Assembly: GCF_046630445.1 (NCBI RefSeq)
Contig: NC_092341.1
Span: forward strand, 30,332,001 to 30,396,000
Direction: 5' to 3'
Source: Rutidosis leptorrhynchoides
Lineage: Eukaryota > Streptophyta > Magnoliopsida > Asterales > Asteraceae
DNA length: 64,000 bases
Of this stretch, positions 34,599 to 47,394 are shown piece by piece (position 1 is the stretch's first letter; each line of letters opens with the position of its first letter). The notes under the pieces were generated by a model, which did no database searches, was not told the DNA's origin, and saw nothing but the letters and a program-made list of their open reading frames with translations. A program made the position numbers and the translations under genes.

Positions 34599-35329
34599 TA
34601 TATAGTAATATGGGAAGCATCAGTTCACTCGATATTAATCGTAATTCAACCGGAAGATATTGATTACGATTTTAAGAGCAAGAAAGGTTCTTTCCGAATC
34701 CTAATCCTTATCCATCCAACATTACTTAACGAAAGGAAGAAAAAAAATCAAGATGAAGAGTAGTATGTCTGTTGTTGTTCACATTTTGCAATACTGACGG
34801 AGCTTGAAGATTAATACGAAGGGGGCCGAGTTAAATTAAACAAAATATGTAATGTTAAGTACGATGTAATTGGCTAATCTCTATTTTACGAAAAAGAAGT
34901 CTACGTTATGTTTATCAATATTAACTCTATATATGCTAAGAAGTCAAAAATTGGCGATATATATATTTGAAATAATATATAAAGAAACTCCCATTCTAAA
35001 ATGCAGACTGAGTTGGTTATGGGATGGCCAAAGTATGTAATTTTCATATATAAATCTTGAAAATAGAAAATTTGCTATAAAGGATAAAATTTAGTGGGGT
35101 AGCCAGGGCCCACCCCTGCCCCCAATATCCTCCGTCCTTGGCAATACATATACAAATAGCTCTCACATATAAAAATTCAGCCCATGATTTTCATTTCAAC
35201 AATTTAAAGAGCACAATAGCAAATTCTAAATTGTGATCTATCAGTCTTTAGGTTGGAGAAAGATGCTGAATCTGAGAAAACAAAGACACATTTATGTTCA
35301 TCTCAACTATGCCTGGCAAACGAGTCAGG
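34599..35329. other. Host intergenic sequence 3' of U2-like unit 3
   Basis: AT-rich, no gene seen. At 35100-35150 a GC-rich stretch (GGGCCCACCCCTGCCCCC) resembles, in opposite orientation, 29403-29450 (GGGCGGAAGCAAGTGGGGGC). Both look like worn ends of an unidentified transposable element. Confidence 0.45.
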
Positions 35330-35437
35330 TTGGATCGGTTTGGGTAACGGGTCAAAATGGTTTTGGGTTGAAATGGGTCATAGGTCAAACGAGTCAATTT
35401 TTTAAACGGGTCAAAATGGGTCAGGTTGGGTCGGTTT
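35330..35437 (+). repeat. Degenerate GGGTCAAAATGGGTC tandem repeat
   Basis: Five or six imperfect copies of the AACGGGTCAAAATGGGTCA theme, broken off by the LTR that starts at 35438. GGTTT (35433-35437) would be that LTR's target duplication. Confidence 0.7.
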
Positions 35438-37361
35438 TGAAAGGACCCGTTCATATACATTATAAACGATTCACAATAGTTGATTACATTACGAGGTATT
35501 TGACCTGTATATGATATATTTTACAAACATTGCATTCGTTTTTAAAAGACAATCTTTCTTTACATCAAAAATTGACAGGCATGCATACCATTTCATAATA
35601 TCCACTATCCAACTATAAATTGATTTAATAATAATCTTTGATGAACTCAATGACTCGAATGCAACGTTCTTCGAAATATGCTATGAAAGACTCCAAGTAA
35701 TATCTTTAAAATGAGCAAATGCACAGCGGAAGATTTCTTTAACACCTGAGAATAAACATGCTTTAAAGTGTCAACCAAAAGGTTGGTGAGTTCATTAGTT
35801 TATCATAATCATTTATTTCCATCATTTTAATAGACCACAAGAATTTCATTTCTAGTTCTCATAAATATACGTCCCATGCATAGAGACAAAAAAATAATCA
35901 TTCATATGGTGAACACCTGGTAACCGACATTAACTAGATACATATAAGAACATCCCCTATCATTCCGGGATCCTCCTTCGGACATGATATAATTTCGAAG
36001 TACTAAAGCATCCGGTACTTTGGATGGGGTTTGTTAGGCCCAATAGATCTATCTTTAGGATTCGCGTCAATTAGGGTGTCTGTTCCCTAATTCTTAGATT
36101 ACCAGACTTAATAAAAAGGGGCATATTCGATTTCGATAATTCAACCATATAATGTAGTTTCGATTACTTGTGTCTATTTCGAAAAACATTTATAAAAATT
36201 GCGCATGTATTCTCAGCCCAAAAATATAAAGGGTAAAAAGGCAAATGAAACTCACCATACTGTATTTCGTAGTAAAAATACATATAATGTCATTGAACAA
36301 GTGCAAGGTTGGCCTCGGATTCACGAACCTAAATTAATTATATATATTTATGTGTTGGTCAATATTTGTCTAACAAATTAGGTCAAGTCATAGTGTACCA
36401 CAATCCTAATGCTCGAGACTAATATGCAAAAGTCAACAAAAGTAAATTTGACTCAAAATAATTTCCAAAAATTTATACATGATTAATATATAGTTTAAAT
36501 ATCGTCGTTTTATATTTTTAAATATTTTTAAAAGATTTATTAGAGTAAATAATATAATTTATTTATTAATAAATAAAATTTTATATTATATTTATATAAT
36601 AAAATATACTTTTATATATATTAAGTAATAAAATTTATAGGGTTCATTTAATATTATAAAGATAATATGATACGTATTATTAAAGTAAGTTATTACACAT
36701 AGTAAAATATGTTTGTATCAAATATTTATTTGATAAAATAATATCTATAATGATAGTAAGTAAAAGTTGTATTATTTTGTAATAATAATTATTATTATAA
36801 AAATATCAATATTTATAATTACTAAGATGACATTATGATAAAACGATAATTCTAATTATGATAACTTTAATATTTACGATAATTTTTAATATTATCTTTA
36901 AAATAATAATTCTATTTAAAATAATAATAATAATGATATTTTATAGTAACAATGACATTTCTATTAAAATGATAATTTTTGTTAAAATGATAGTTTTAAT
37001 ACTAACGATAATTTTAATAATAATAGTAATGATAAAAATAATAAGAACGATAATTTTATCTAAATCAATATCTTATAATATTTTAATTTCATTATGATAC
37101 TCTTACCCATTATTTCCTAATCGTTTCGTTTAATAGCTTTTAATCGTCTTTTATATCGTGTTCGTAATAATGATAATAATAGTAATCAAAATAATTAGGT
37201 GTTACAAATATTTGTTTTAATTACACTAATATTAATAATGATAGTTACTATAACATTATTAACGATAATACTAATAATTATCTTAATGATAATATAGTAA
37301 TAATAATAATAACAATAACAATAACCATTTTTAAATAATGATATATATATTAATAATGATA

Positions 37362-37498
<137 letters not shown>

Positions 37499-37939
37499 GG
37501 ATAATAATAATAATACTAATTATAACTTTGACGATAATAACGATAGTAATAATAAAAAAAATAACAATTTTTAATGATAAATCATTTTATTAATAAAGAT
37601 AATAAGAAAAATAATAAGAAAAAACTAGAACGACGATAATAACGACGATAATAATAATCATTTTTAATAATAATACAAAAATTCGATGGACTATAACTTC
37701 AAATCCGTTCATCGAAATCATTCGATATCTAAATGAAAAGTTCTTAATTTTTCGCTAGCTTTCTAACAACATGCATATCTTATACCTTATCTCAGTCGCA
37801 TATATAACTAATTCAGGATTCAACATAACCTAACTAAAGGCAATATCAAAAGTACAAACATGCATAATCCTATATACTCGAGCACTAGTCAGGGATACAC
37901 TATTAGTATGTAAAAGTTAAATTATGAGTACTCACGTAT

Positions 37940-37960
37940 CAATATTGAGATTCAATATTG
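37940..37960. repeat. Perfect hairpin in LTR
   Basis: CAATATTGA and TCAATATTG are separated by GAT, a 9-bp perfect stem with a 3-base loop. It is conserved in the partner LTR near 46882-46902 and lies next to the AGGAAAGGTACGTAGACG block, also conserved. Confidence 0.75.
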
Positions 37961-38265
37961 CAGGAAAGGTACGTAGACGCAACGGAGATGATAAACACTA
38001 TATTGACCTCACGAGCATACCCATGAACCATACCAATCACCTCCATAGCTATAACCCATAATTTCCTTAATCCAATCCCACTCGAAAAACAATTTCAAAA
38101 TCACTCGGACAGCACTCTGACGTAATATTTTATGTATACTAATAATATCTTGAAATAATACGGAGTAAATATATATATGTAAATCGATTGAGAGAGTTTA
38201 GAGAAAAATATTTTCAAGTTTCTATGAAATAATGAAACCTATTGAATTCTATTTATAATAGATTT

Positions 38266-38430
38266 TTGAATTATTAAAGTGAATTTTTAAAGTATGAATT
38301 ATTAAAGTGAATTATTAAAGTATGAATTATTAAAGTGAATTATTAAAGTATGAATTATTAAAGTGAATTATTAAAGTATGAATTATTAAAGTGAATTATT
38401 AAAGTATGAATTATTAAAGTGAATTATTAA
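38266..38430. repeat. Tandem repeat GAATTATTAAAGT(GAATTATTAAAGTAT)n in LTR
   Basis: An alternating 13/15-bp array with about 12 half-units. The partner array at 47207-47347 has fewer units. Confidence 0.9.
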
Positions 38431-39399
38431 AGTTAAAGTAAAGTAAAAATAAAGTAAAGGTAAAGTTTAAGTATAGTAAAAGTATAAAACTATGTACGTA
38501 TAATACGCGTATAAATATATATAATATTAATTTAAACTGTTATATATATTTAATAAAATAAAATATAAATATCGTTATCTTTATCATACTGGTTAAGTAA
38601 TGAGTTGTCAAAAGTGGTTCTAGATATTTATAAAAGTTATATACGTTTTAATAATAAAGTTCTTTTTAAACTGAAAACGTTTTTGTACGTTTGAAACTAA
38701 ATGAAATAAATATAAAAATTTTGTTTTTCAAAACCAAATATATTTTTAAGAATCATTTTGTTTAAAGGTTAAAATAATGGAAATCGTTATATCATAAAAT
38801 GTTTTTAAAAAGTAGAATCATATATATTCATAATAGGTTTCAAGTTTTTAAATTACAGTTTGTTGATGAAGCATGGGATAAAGTTCAAAGGTTAAATAAA
38901 CGTATGAAATCATCTTAATGAAAAATGTCGAGTTACTTAACTTGTCGATATCCAACATCTAAGTTATTTACACTTCACGTTCTTACTTATAAATCACTTT
39001 ACCATTTTCCGAATGTTGTCAAAAAGAATAGATTTCTTAAATCACAGTGGACCTCATAACATAGACCCGTAATCATATCATAATGTATCTGATAAATCAA
39101 CAATTTGATATTATCTTCTAATTCCATCGATAAACATATTGAAACAAATACGATCATGTAAAGTATTATACGTTTAATACTTTATTAATATTCTCAAGTT
39201 ATAATATATATATATACATATATATACATATTTATTTATATATAACGGTTCGTGAATCGTCTGAATTTGGTCGAGGTTATAATGAATGTATGAACACAAT
39301 TTAAAATTCTTGAGATTTAACTTAACAAACTTTGCTTATATTGTCGGAATAATATAAAGATAAAGTTTAAATTTGATTGGAAATTTCCGGGTTGTCACA

Positions 39400-39414
39400 G
39401 TACCTACCCGTTAA
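39400..39414 (-). promoter_or_regulatory. 3' polypurine tract of the large derivative
   Basis: The same TTAACGGGTAGGTAC (minus strand) as in the cargo-carrying Gypsy elements, directly before the LTR. Confidence 0.8.
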
Positions 39415-39789
39415 AGAAATTTCGTCCCGAAATTTGAGTGGAAAGGTCGTGAATGATAATAAGTATGTTTTCATGATGCATACAGGCTGAAAATTAGAGT
39501 TTTATCATCAGCGAATAATTTGGATAAACAATCCATTTATATGAAGAGTACGAATGAAGCTAACATAGAAGAGTGAAATGAGTAAGTGTAGATTCATCTT
39601 ATCATTTGACGTAGATATGATTGATTTCCAGATTTCAAGGGATTTGAAGAAAATCTTTGTAATAAGATTTGATTCTCCGGTAACAAAAGGAATTAGGATC
39701 CGCTTTAAATGCGATCGTCCATTTTAATTGTTCTGTCGGAGATTTTCTTATAAATTCACCTCCTTCCTTTTCTTACAACTCACACCTTT

Positions 39790-40406
39790 TGTTGATGCAT
39801 TTTATGCAAGTCCCTAGACATCTACCCATGTCCATTGCAGGTACAACAGTTTACAGGCCACCATGATCGTTCGTTATTATCCTATTTGTGTTTGTATGTG
39901 GTTACAGCAACTGCAGGAACGAGATGTGGATGTTTGACTATGTTAGACTTAGTCAGACGTCCGAGTGAAGCCTCACTCGTACGGCTGACAGGCTCATATG
40001 CACGGTTGATGCTGAGCTAAGTCACAATTACAATCTAAATGAGAAGACACGAGTGAGTGATCACCCGTACGGCTGATGAAGCCAACTCGTATGTGTGATG
40101 GATGAATCGTACGGGTGAGTCAACAGCAGGGGTATATAAAGTCTTATGTTCTTCATTTTTAGGTTAAGCCTCTCATTTGTTACACACACTCAGATCTGGT
40201 GAGCTCCTCCGATTCTCTCTCAACCCAAATCACCCAGGTGGTGAATAATAGCTCTAGGTGTTGATCTAATCACACTTGATTTAGTTGTGGTATGACTAAA
40301 TTAATCACAAAAAGCTTAACCTATTCACTAGAGGGTTTGATTCACTTATTCCATCATTGTGTGAGTTAAATCTGTTGATTTCTAAGTTCCTAGTCATATT
40401 TCATCA
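39790..40406 (+). mobile_element. Possible solo LTR inserted in the large derivative
   Basis: The stretch begins TGTTGATGCA and ends TTTCATCA. It is flanked by CCTTT (39785-39789) and CCTTC (40407-40411), a possible worn target duplication. It contains a TATA box (GTATATAAAG, about 40132) preceded by at least three close and two worn copies of CGTACGGCTGA, as expected for LTR promoter repeats. Base composition differs from its AT-rich surroundings. No partner LTR or coding part is seen, so the call is tentative; a Copia origin would be a guess. Confidence 0.45.
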
Positions 40407-43400
40407 CCTTCTATTCTTTTCCCCTCAACTCATATTTTAAAGTATTCATCAATATGCTCCATCCAGTTCTGATTCTCGATATACTTATAACTTTCATATC
40501 AGTCATTCTTCTTTTTCATCTACCGCTGGAAGAATCTATTTACTTCTACTATACTCTTGGGTTTATAGTGTTTCTAGTTCTCCCGTGTCTTTATATTGCT
40601 ATATGCATCGATATATATGGTTTATAATTTTTGGTTTGTCGTTGGGCTTTATATCTTCCCTTATATTTCAAAGTCTCTGTTTCTATCTTCTATAATCATT
40701 GTCATCCACAGTTAATGCTCTCTTTTATTTGCTGCAATTTATACCCCAATTTCTATTTCGGAGTTTTGTCCTTTCGTTTCTTCTTCTTGCGATTAAGCAC
40801 CGCTTGTAATGGTCCATAATTCACAAATATGATTTTCGGAATGAACATTGTTAATGTTCTAGGAAGGAAATTGTGATGGCATGATCTTGACTTGTCAAAT
40901 TACTAGAATACCTTGGAAAAGACCGAATCATCAAGAAATATTTTCTTGATATTTTAGAGGTTAAATAGAATACAAGAGTCGTATAACATGGCACATGATG
41001 ATGTTATGATCTGTGAATCATCACATTCCATTTATAAACTCAGCATGAATTACTGTAATATAATCACGTTGATCAAGTGTCATTATATTATACTAACTCA
41101 TGCTTCAGTTTCCAACACTACTTCAAAAACATTCATATTTTAAACTCAAAGGTTTACAGAGTATAGGAACTAAACAGTTTCCTTTTTGATGTAATACAGA
41201 TAGCGCAAAGAGATAAATGATTCCAGATAAGAATAGTTATGGAAATATCTTCAGAAATATGGAGGATATTTATAATGAAAGATACGATGATATCTTAGAA
41301 TTTCTAATATCAGAGGATGATGAAGAATATTGTCTGTAAGGGTTTAGTGTCAGGAGCAAGGTATTCGTTAATGACTTCAGCAGACACTGAATCATTTGGA
41401 TTCTTTGAAGGCAGGTTCAGTCTTTGTGATTTGTCCACAGCCTCCTTCATACTTTGCTCAATCCGTTTTCCAGTTCCAAAACTTCTCTATTTCTGAGCTT
41501 TATTAATACACTAATCTTTATCATCAAACTTTTTACTGCTAAGGTCGTTTACAGTTTTTGTTGCTTCATCAGCATTTCGAGAACTAGTTCGTGGTTCAGA
41601 GTGTTTTTCAGAAACTTCACATTCGAAGTATGTAAGCCTTGGAAATAGACGTTATGTATAACTGTTAGCGTCAACATGCTGTGAGATTTCAAAATACTGA
41701 TGGCTAACTCCCAATGATTCGTATGACAATTCTCGTTACAAGATGCAGATGAGTAAATGATGAGGTTTCGATAAATATAAAGATTCTTCGGAATGCCCAA
41801 GATCAGTGAAGTTGTTGGTAAGTTTATTGCTAATGTGGTGGAATATGAAAGGTTCTCCGGTAACAAAAGGGTAATCACATATATCAAAATTATGATAAGG
41901 CTACTCCGAATGAAAAAATCGAAGTTGTCTTGCTGGAGCTGTGATATAATTTGCTACTTTGCAAAGGAATTGCAAGGTTATTTTTGCTAATAAATGCCAA
42001 AAGATCTGACACAGATATGTGTTGAATTATGACTTTGGTTTTGAGAGCTTTTTAAGTACATAACTGTGGGTAATATGTGGTTGGATCATCATCTCGATTG
42101 CTCATTATTTGAAGTGTCTTCAGAGATTTTCGAAGGGTTTGAACATAGATTGTAATCGTTTGTATACATTTGATGTTCTAACACACTTTTGAAGTCAAAG
42201 TATAGTTTTGAAAGATGCAGGAATCTAAAAGTAATGGTACCGGTTATATCTCGAATTGAATTCTGAGATTTTAAAATCGGAATACGTAATTGGGTTTGAA
42301 TGAGTATGGTTGTTTTGATTTCTATGAAAGAATGTATATTATTGTGAAAGTAGGAAGTATAATTGATAATTTGCTTAATCTGATTCGAAGAATGTAACAT
42401 ATTAATTGTGAATTTATATATATCTCTCGGGTATTACCTACCCGTTAAAAAATTTTCACAATTAATATTTTGTACATAAGAATTTTATTACAGTCTTTAT
42501 GAAAATATATATGTATATATTCTCCTCAGATGTAACATAGATTTTAATGAGTTAATACTAAATTAAACTCATTCGATTTACGGTTGGAACTAGAATTGAA
42601 TAATTCCTTGAAGGTTTAGAGGTTACATAAGTATTTCTTCAATAATATTGAAATTATGAATCAATACTTCGTTATTTGTTGAGAAGTGATGTTGGTTTTC
42701 GTTAAATTCTTGTGAACTTCGCAAAGTACGAATGATGTTATCTGAAAAGTTTCGGTTACATCAATGATGAAGTGTAAAATCAAATATATACTTGATTTAT
42801 TAGGAATTGGAATTTGTTGAATTGAGACGGAGATTGTAGTTAACGATGGTTAAGTCGCGGGTGAGGGACGTACATTATTGCATATTTGTAATATGAATTA
42901 ACTGAGTAGTTAAGATTCACACACAATAGCTTAGCATGGAAAGATTTGTTTTTTTTTTTATTTCAAAAAATATATATATATATATATATAATTTCTTCAG
43001 AGGGAATGAGTTAATTCTTCATAACTTGTTGATACAATATACACGTTATTGATTCGTAATGATGTCCACAGTGATTCTTGAACTGACGGAGTTTGTGATG
43101 TTATAGGTGTTGTTGATTCTGATGTTGACTGTACTGACGATGCTGGTGACGTTGACGGTACTGTTGATGTTGTTGGTAAAACAAGTTTAACTTGTTAATC
43201 ACACACCATTTTTGTCAGGGTTTTACTCTTCTTTCTATCATTTTGGTTCGCTTAACTGATTTATGGTTAGGGCTAGATTAGATAATCTCTAAGACTTTAG
43301 AGATTATATAATCGCCGCGGAATGTTTCTCCAATGAAGTTATGAATTAATACTTCGTCAGTTATTGTTGTTGGTACTCCTTGGTATCTATGGTGCGTATG

Positions 43401-43500
43401 ACGTTGATGCTCGTGGGACAGATTATGAAGTTGAGGTTTACAACGCGGTTGTGGTTGGAGGTGGTAATGGTACTGTTGGCGTTGATGATGATGGTACTGG
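40407..43500. other. Non-coding interior of the large Gypsy derivative
   Basis: About 3 kb, AT-rich, no protein motif in any frame and no frame above 112 residues. A purine-tract-like motif lies at 42433-42448. An AT dinucleotide run lies at about 42970-42990. A GTTGATG-rich stretch lies at 43080-43180, which continues the triplet-rich region of the adjoining ORF. Confidence 0.6.
42433..42448 (-). promoter_or_regulatory. Internal purine-tract-like motif in the large derivative
   Basis: TTAACGGGTAGGTAAT on the minus strand, one base off the 3' tract over its first 14 bases at most. It corresponds in place to the internal motif at 22341 and 59080, between the extra ORF and the interior. Confidence 0.5.
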
Positions 43501-43935
43501 TTATGCTGCTGGTGCTGCTGCTGGTGTTTGTAATCTCTGCACCATATTCTCCAAAGCCACTACCCGAGCGCGAAGTTCGTTGACTTCTTCTATTATTCCA
43601 GGATGATTGTCGGTCGGAACGAGCGGATAAATAAAATCTAGAATTTGATGTAGTATATAATCGTGACGAGATACCCTGGAAATGAGAGAGAAAATGGTGT
43701 CTCGAACAGGTTCGCCGGTAAGTGCTTCAGGTTCTTCGCCAAGAGGGCAATGTGGTGGATGGAAAGGATCGCCTTCTTCTTGTTTCCAATGATTGAGGAG
43801 GCTACGAACCAATCCCCAATTCATCCAGAATAGGTGATGACTGATTGGTTGATCCATTCCGGTCACACTGCTTTCGGAGCTTGAGTGAGATTCCATTTCG
43901 GAATCCGAGTGACTTGAACTGATGACAAATTCCAT
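43501..43935 (-). CDS. 144-residue ORF in the 5' slot of the large derivative
   Basis: The ATG is at 43935. A Ser-rich N-terminus (ISSSHSDSEMESHSSSESS) is followed by a middle with FWMNWGLVRSLLNHW and a C-terminal coiled-coil-like stretch (IEEVNELRARVVALENMVQR) ending in an Ala/Pro tail (LQTPAAAPAA). No known domain is recognised. It lies about 430 bp after the primer site, the position taken by the acidic-repeat ORF in the cargo-carrying elements, and is the only sizeable frame of this element. The coiled coil could serve self-association. It may be a worn gag-like or accessory protein. Confidence 0.55.
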   Translation of the reverse strand: MEFVISSSHSDSEMESHSSSESSVTGMDQPISHHLFWMNWGLVRSLLNHWKQEEGDPFHPPHCPLGEEPEALTGEPVRDTIFSLISRVSRHDYILHQILDFIYPLVPTDNHPGIIEEVNELRARVVALENMVQRLQTPAAAPAA

Positions 43936-44353
43936 TTCGTACGATTGGATAAAGGATTTTCGATATAAAAATGATTTTTCGGCTATCGGGTGGTATTCTA
44001 TTTACATAGGATATCTATATATAGAGATCAAAATATTTCATAGATTACGGAGGAATTTGCGGGGTATGTCAGGTAAAGTTTAAAGTAACAGATACGATAA
44101 GATATGATTTAGCAGATACGCTAAGATATGAAGTTTGTCTATACACTACTCATGCAATTAATGTAGCAAGACGTGTCTAGACTAATAATGATAAGCAGGT
44201 AATTTCCTATGGATGATAAGCAGATGATTTCCGACTAGAAATGATAAGCAAAACTTTTGACATGCAGACACGGTCGAAGTCCAGACTCACTAATGCATCC
44301 TAACGACTTATCAGTTAGACACACTAATGCAGACCTGGTTCGCTAAGACCACC

Positions 44354-44365
44354 GCTCTGATACCA
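44354..44365 (-). promoter_or_regulatory. Primer-binding site of the large derivative
   Basis: TGGTATCAGAGC on the minus strand, two bases from the 5' LTR. The leader before it (44265-44350) is closely similar to 24085-24175 and 60825-60910. Confidence 0.85.
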
Positions 44366-46288
44366 ACTGAAAGGACCCGTTCATATACATTATAAACGAT
44401 TCACAATAGTTGATTACATTACGAGGTATTTGACCTGTATATGATATATTTTACAAACATTGCATTCGTTTTTAAAAGACAATCTTTCTTTACATCAAAA
44501 ATTGACAGGCATGCATACCATTTCATAATATCCACTATCCAACTATAAATTGATTTAATAATAATCTTTGATGAACTCAATAACTCGAATGCAACGTTCT
44601 TCGAAATATGCTATGAAAGACTCCAAGTAATATCTTTAAAATGAGCAAATGCACAGCGAAAGATTTCTTTAACACCTGAGAATAAACATGCTTTAAAGTG
44701 TCAACCAAAAGGTTGGTGAGTTCATTAGTTTATCATAATCATTTATTTCCATCATTTTAATAGACCACAAAAATTTCATTTCTAGTTCTCATAAATATAC
44801 GTCCCATGCATAGAGACAAAAAAATAATCATTCATATGGTGAACACCTGGTAACCGACATTAACTAGATACATATAAGAACATCCCCTATCATTCCGGGA
44901 TCCTCCTTCGGACATGATATAATTTCGAAGTACTAAAGCATCCGGTACTTTGGATGGGGTTTGTTAGGCCCAATAGATCTATCTTTAGGATTCGCGTCAA
45001 TTAGGGTGTCTGTTCCCTAATTCTTAGATTACCAGACTTAATAAAAAGGGGCATATTCGATTTCGATAATTCAACCATATAATGTAGTTTCGATTACTTG
45101 TGTCTATTTCGAAAAACATTTATAAAAATTGCGCATGTATTCTCAGCCCAAAAATATAAAGGGTAAAAAGGCAAATGAAACTCACCATACTGTATTTCGT
45201 AGTAAAAATACATATAACGTCATTGAACAAGTGCAAGGTTGGCCTCGGATTCACGAACCTAAATTAATTATATATATTTATGTGTTGGTCAATATTTGTC
45301 TAACAAATTAGGTCAAGTCATAGTGTACCACAATCCTAATGCTCGAGACTAATATGCAAAAGTCAACAAAAGTAAATTTGACTCAAAATAATTTCCAAAA
45401 ATTTATACATGATTAATATATAGTTTAAATATCGTCGTTTTATATTTTTAAATATTTTTAAAAGATTTATTAGAGTAAATAATATAATTTATTTATTAAT
45501 AAATAAAATTTTATATTATATTTATATAATAAAATATACTTTTATATATATTAAGTAATAAAATTTATAGGGTTCATTTAATATTATAAAGATAATATGA
45601 TACGTATTATTAAAGTAAGTTATTACACGTAGTAAAATATGTTTGTATCAAATATTTATTTGATAAAATAATATCTATAATGATAGTAAGTAAAAGTTGT
45701 ATTATTTTGTAATAATAATTATTATTATAAAAATATCAATATTTATAATTACTAAGATGACATTATGATAAAACGATAATTCTAATTATGATAACTTTAA
45801 TATTTACGATAATTTTTAATATTATCTTTAAAATAATAATTCTATTTAAAATAATAATAATAATGATATTTTATAGTAACAATGACATTTCTATTAAAAT
45901 AATAATTTTTGTTAAAATGATAGTTTTAATACTAACGATAATTTTAATAATAATAGTAATGATAAAAATAATAAGAACGATAATTTTATCTAAATCAATA
46001 TCTTATAATATTTTAATTTCATTATGATACTCTTACCCATTATTTCCTAATCGTTTCGTTTAATAGCTTTTAATCGTCTTTTATATCGTGTTCGTAATAA
46101 TGATAATAATAGTAATCAAAATAATTAGGTGTTACAAATATTTGTTTTAATTACACTAGTATTAATAATGATAGTTACTATAACATTATTAACGATAATA
46201 CTAATAATTATCTTAATGATAATATAGTAATAATAATAATAACAATAACAATAACCATTTTTAAATAATAATATATATATTAATAATG

Positions 46289-46441
<153 letters not shown>

Positions 46442-47206
46442 GGATAATAATAATAATACTAATTATAACTTTAACGATAATAACGATAGTAATAATAAAA
46501 AAATAACAATTTTTAATGATAAATCCTTTTATTAATAAAGATAATAATAAAAATAATAAGAAAAAACTAGAACGACGATAATAACGACGATAATAATAAT
46601 CATTTTTAATAATAATACAAAAATTCGATGGACTATAACTTCAAATCCGTTCATCGAAATCATTCGATATCTAAATGAAAAGTTCTTAATTTTTCGCTAG
46701 CTTTCCAACGACATGCATATCTTATACCTTATCTCAGTCGCATATATAACTAATTCAGGATTCATCATAACCTAACTAAAGGCAATATCAAAAGTACAAA
46801 CATGCATAATCCTATATACTCGAGCACTAGTCAGGGATACACTATTAGTATGTAAAAGTTAAATTATGAGTACTCACGTATCAATATTGAGATTCAATAT
46901 TGCAGGAAAGGTACGTAGACGCAACGGAGATGATAAACACTATATTGACCTCACGAGCATACCCATGAACCATACCAATCACCTCCATAGCTATAACCCA
47001 TAATTTCCTTAATCCAATCCCACTCGAAAAACAATTTCAAAATCACTCGGACAGCACTCTGACGTAATATTTTATGTATACTAATAATATCTTGAAATAA
47101 TACGGAGTAAATATATATATGTAAATCGATTGAGAGAGTTTAGAGAAAAATATTTTCAAGTTTCTATGAAATAATGAAACCTATTGAATTCTATTTATAA
47201 TAGATT

Positions 47207-47347
47207 TTTGAATTATTAAAGTGAATTATTAAAGTATGAATTATTAAAGTGAATTATTAAAGTATGAATTATTAAAGTGAATTATTAAAGTATGAATTAT
47301 TAAAGTGAATTATTAAAGTATGAATTATTAAAGTGAATTATTAAAGT
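47207..47347. repeat. Tandem repeat in partner LTR
   Basis: Partner of 38266-38430, with fewer GAATTATTAAAGT units. Confidence 0.9.
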
Positions 47348-47394
47348 TAAAGTAAAGTAAAAATAAAGTAAAGGTAAAGTTTAAGTATAGTAAA

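Noticed and set aside
36199-36381. A 60-residue frame repeated at 45129
   Set aside because: Present only because the two LTRs of the large derivative are near identical; no domain, low-complexity end.
41549-42400. Frames of 103-112 residues in the interior of the large derivative
   Set aside because: AT-rich, no domain, no matching frame in related elements; length is within chance for this composition.
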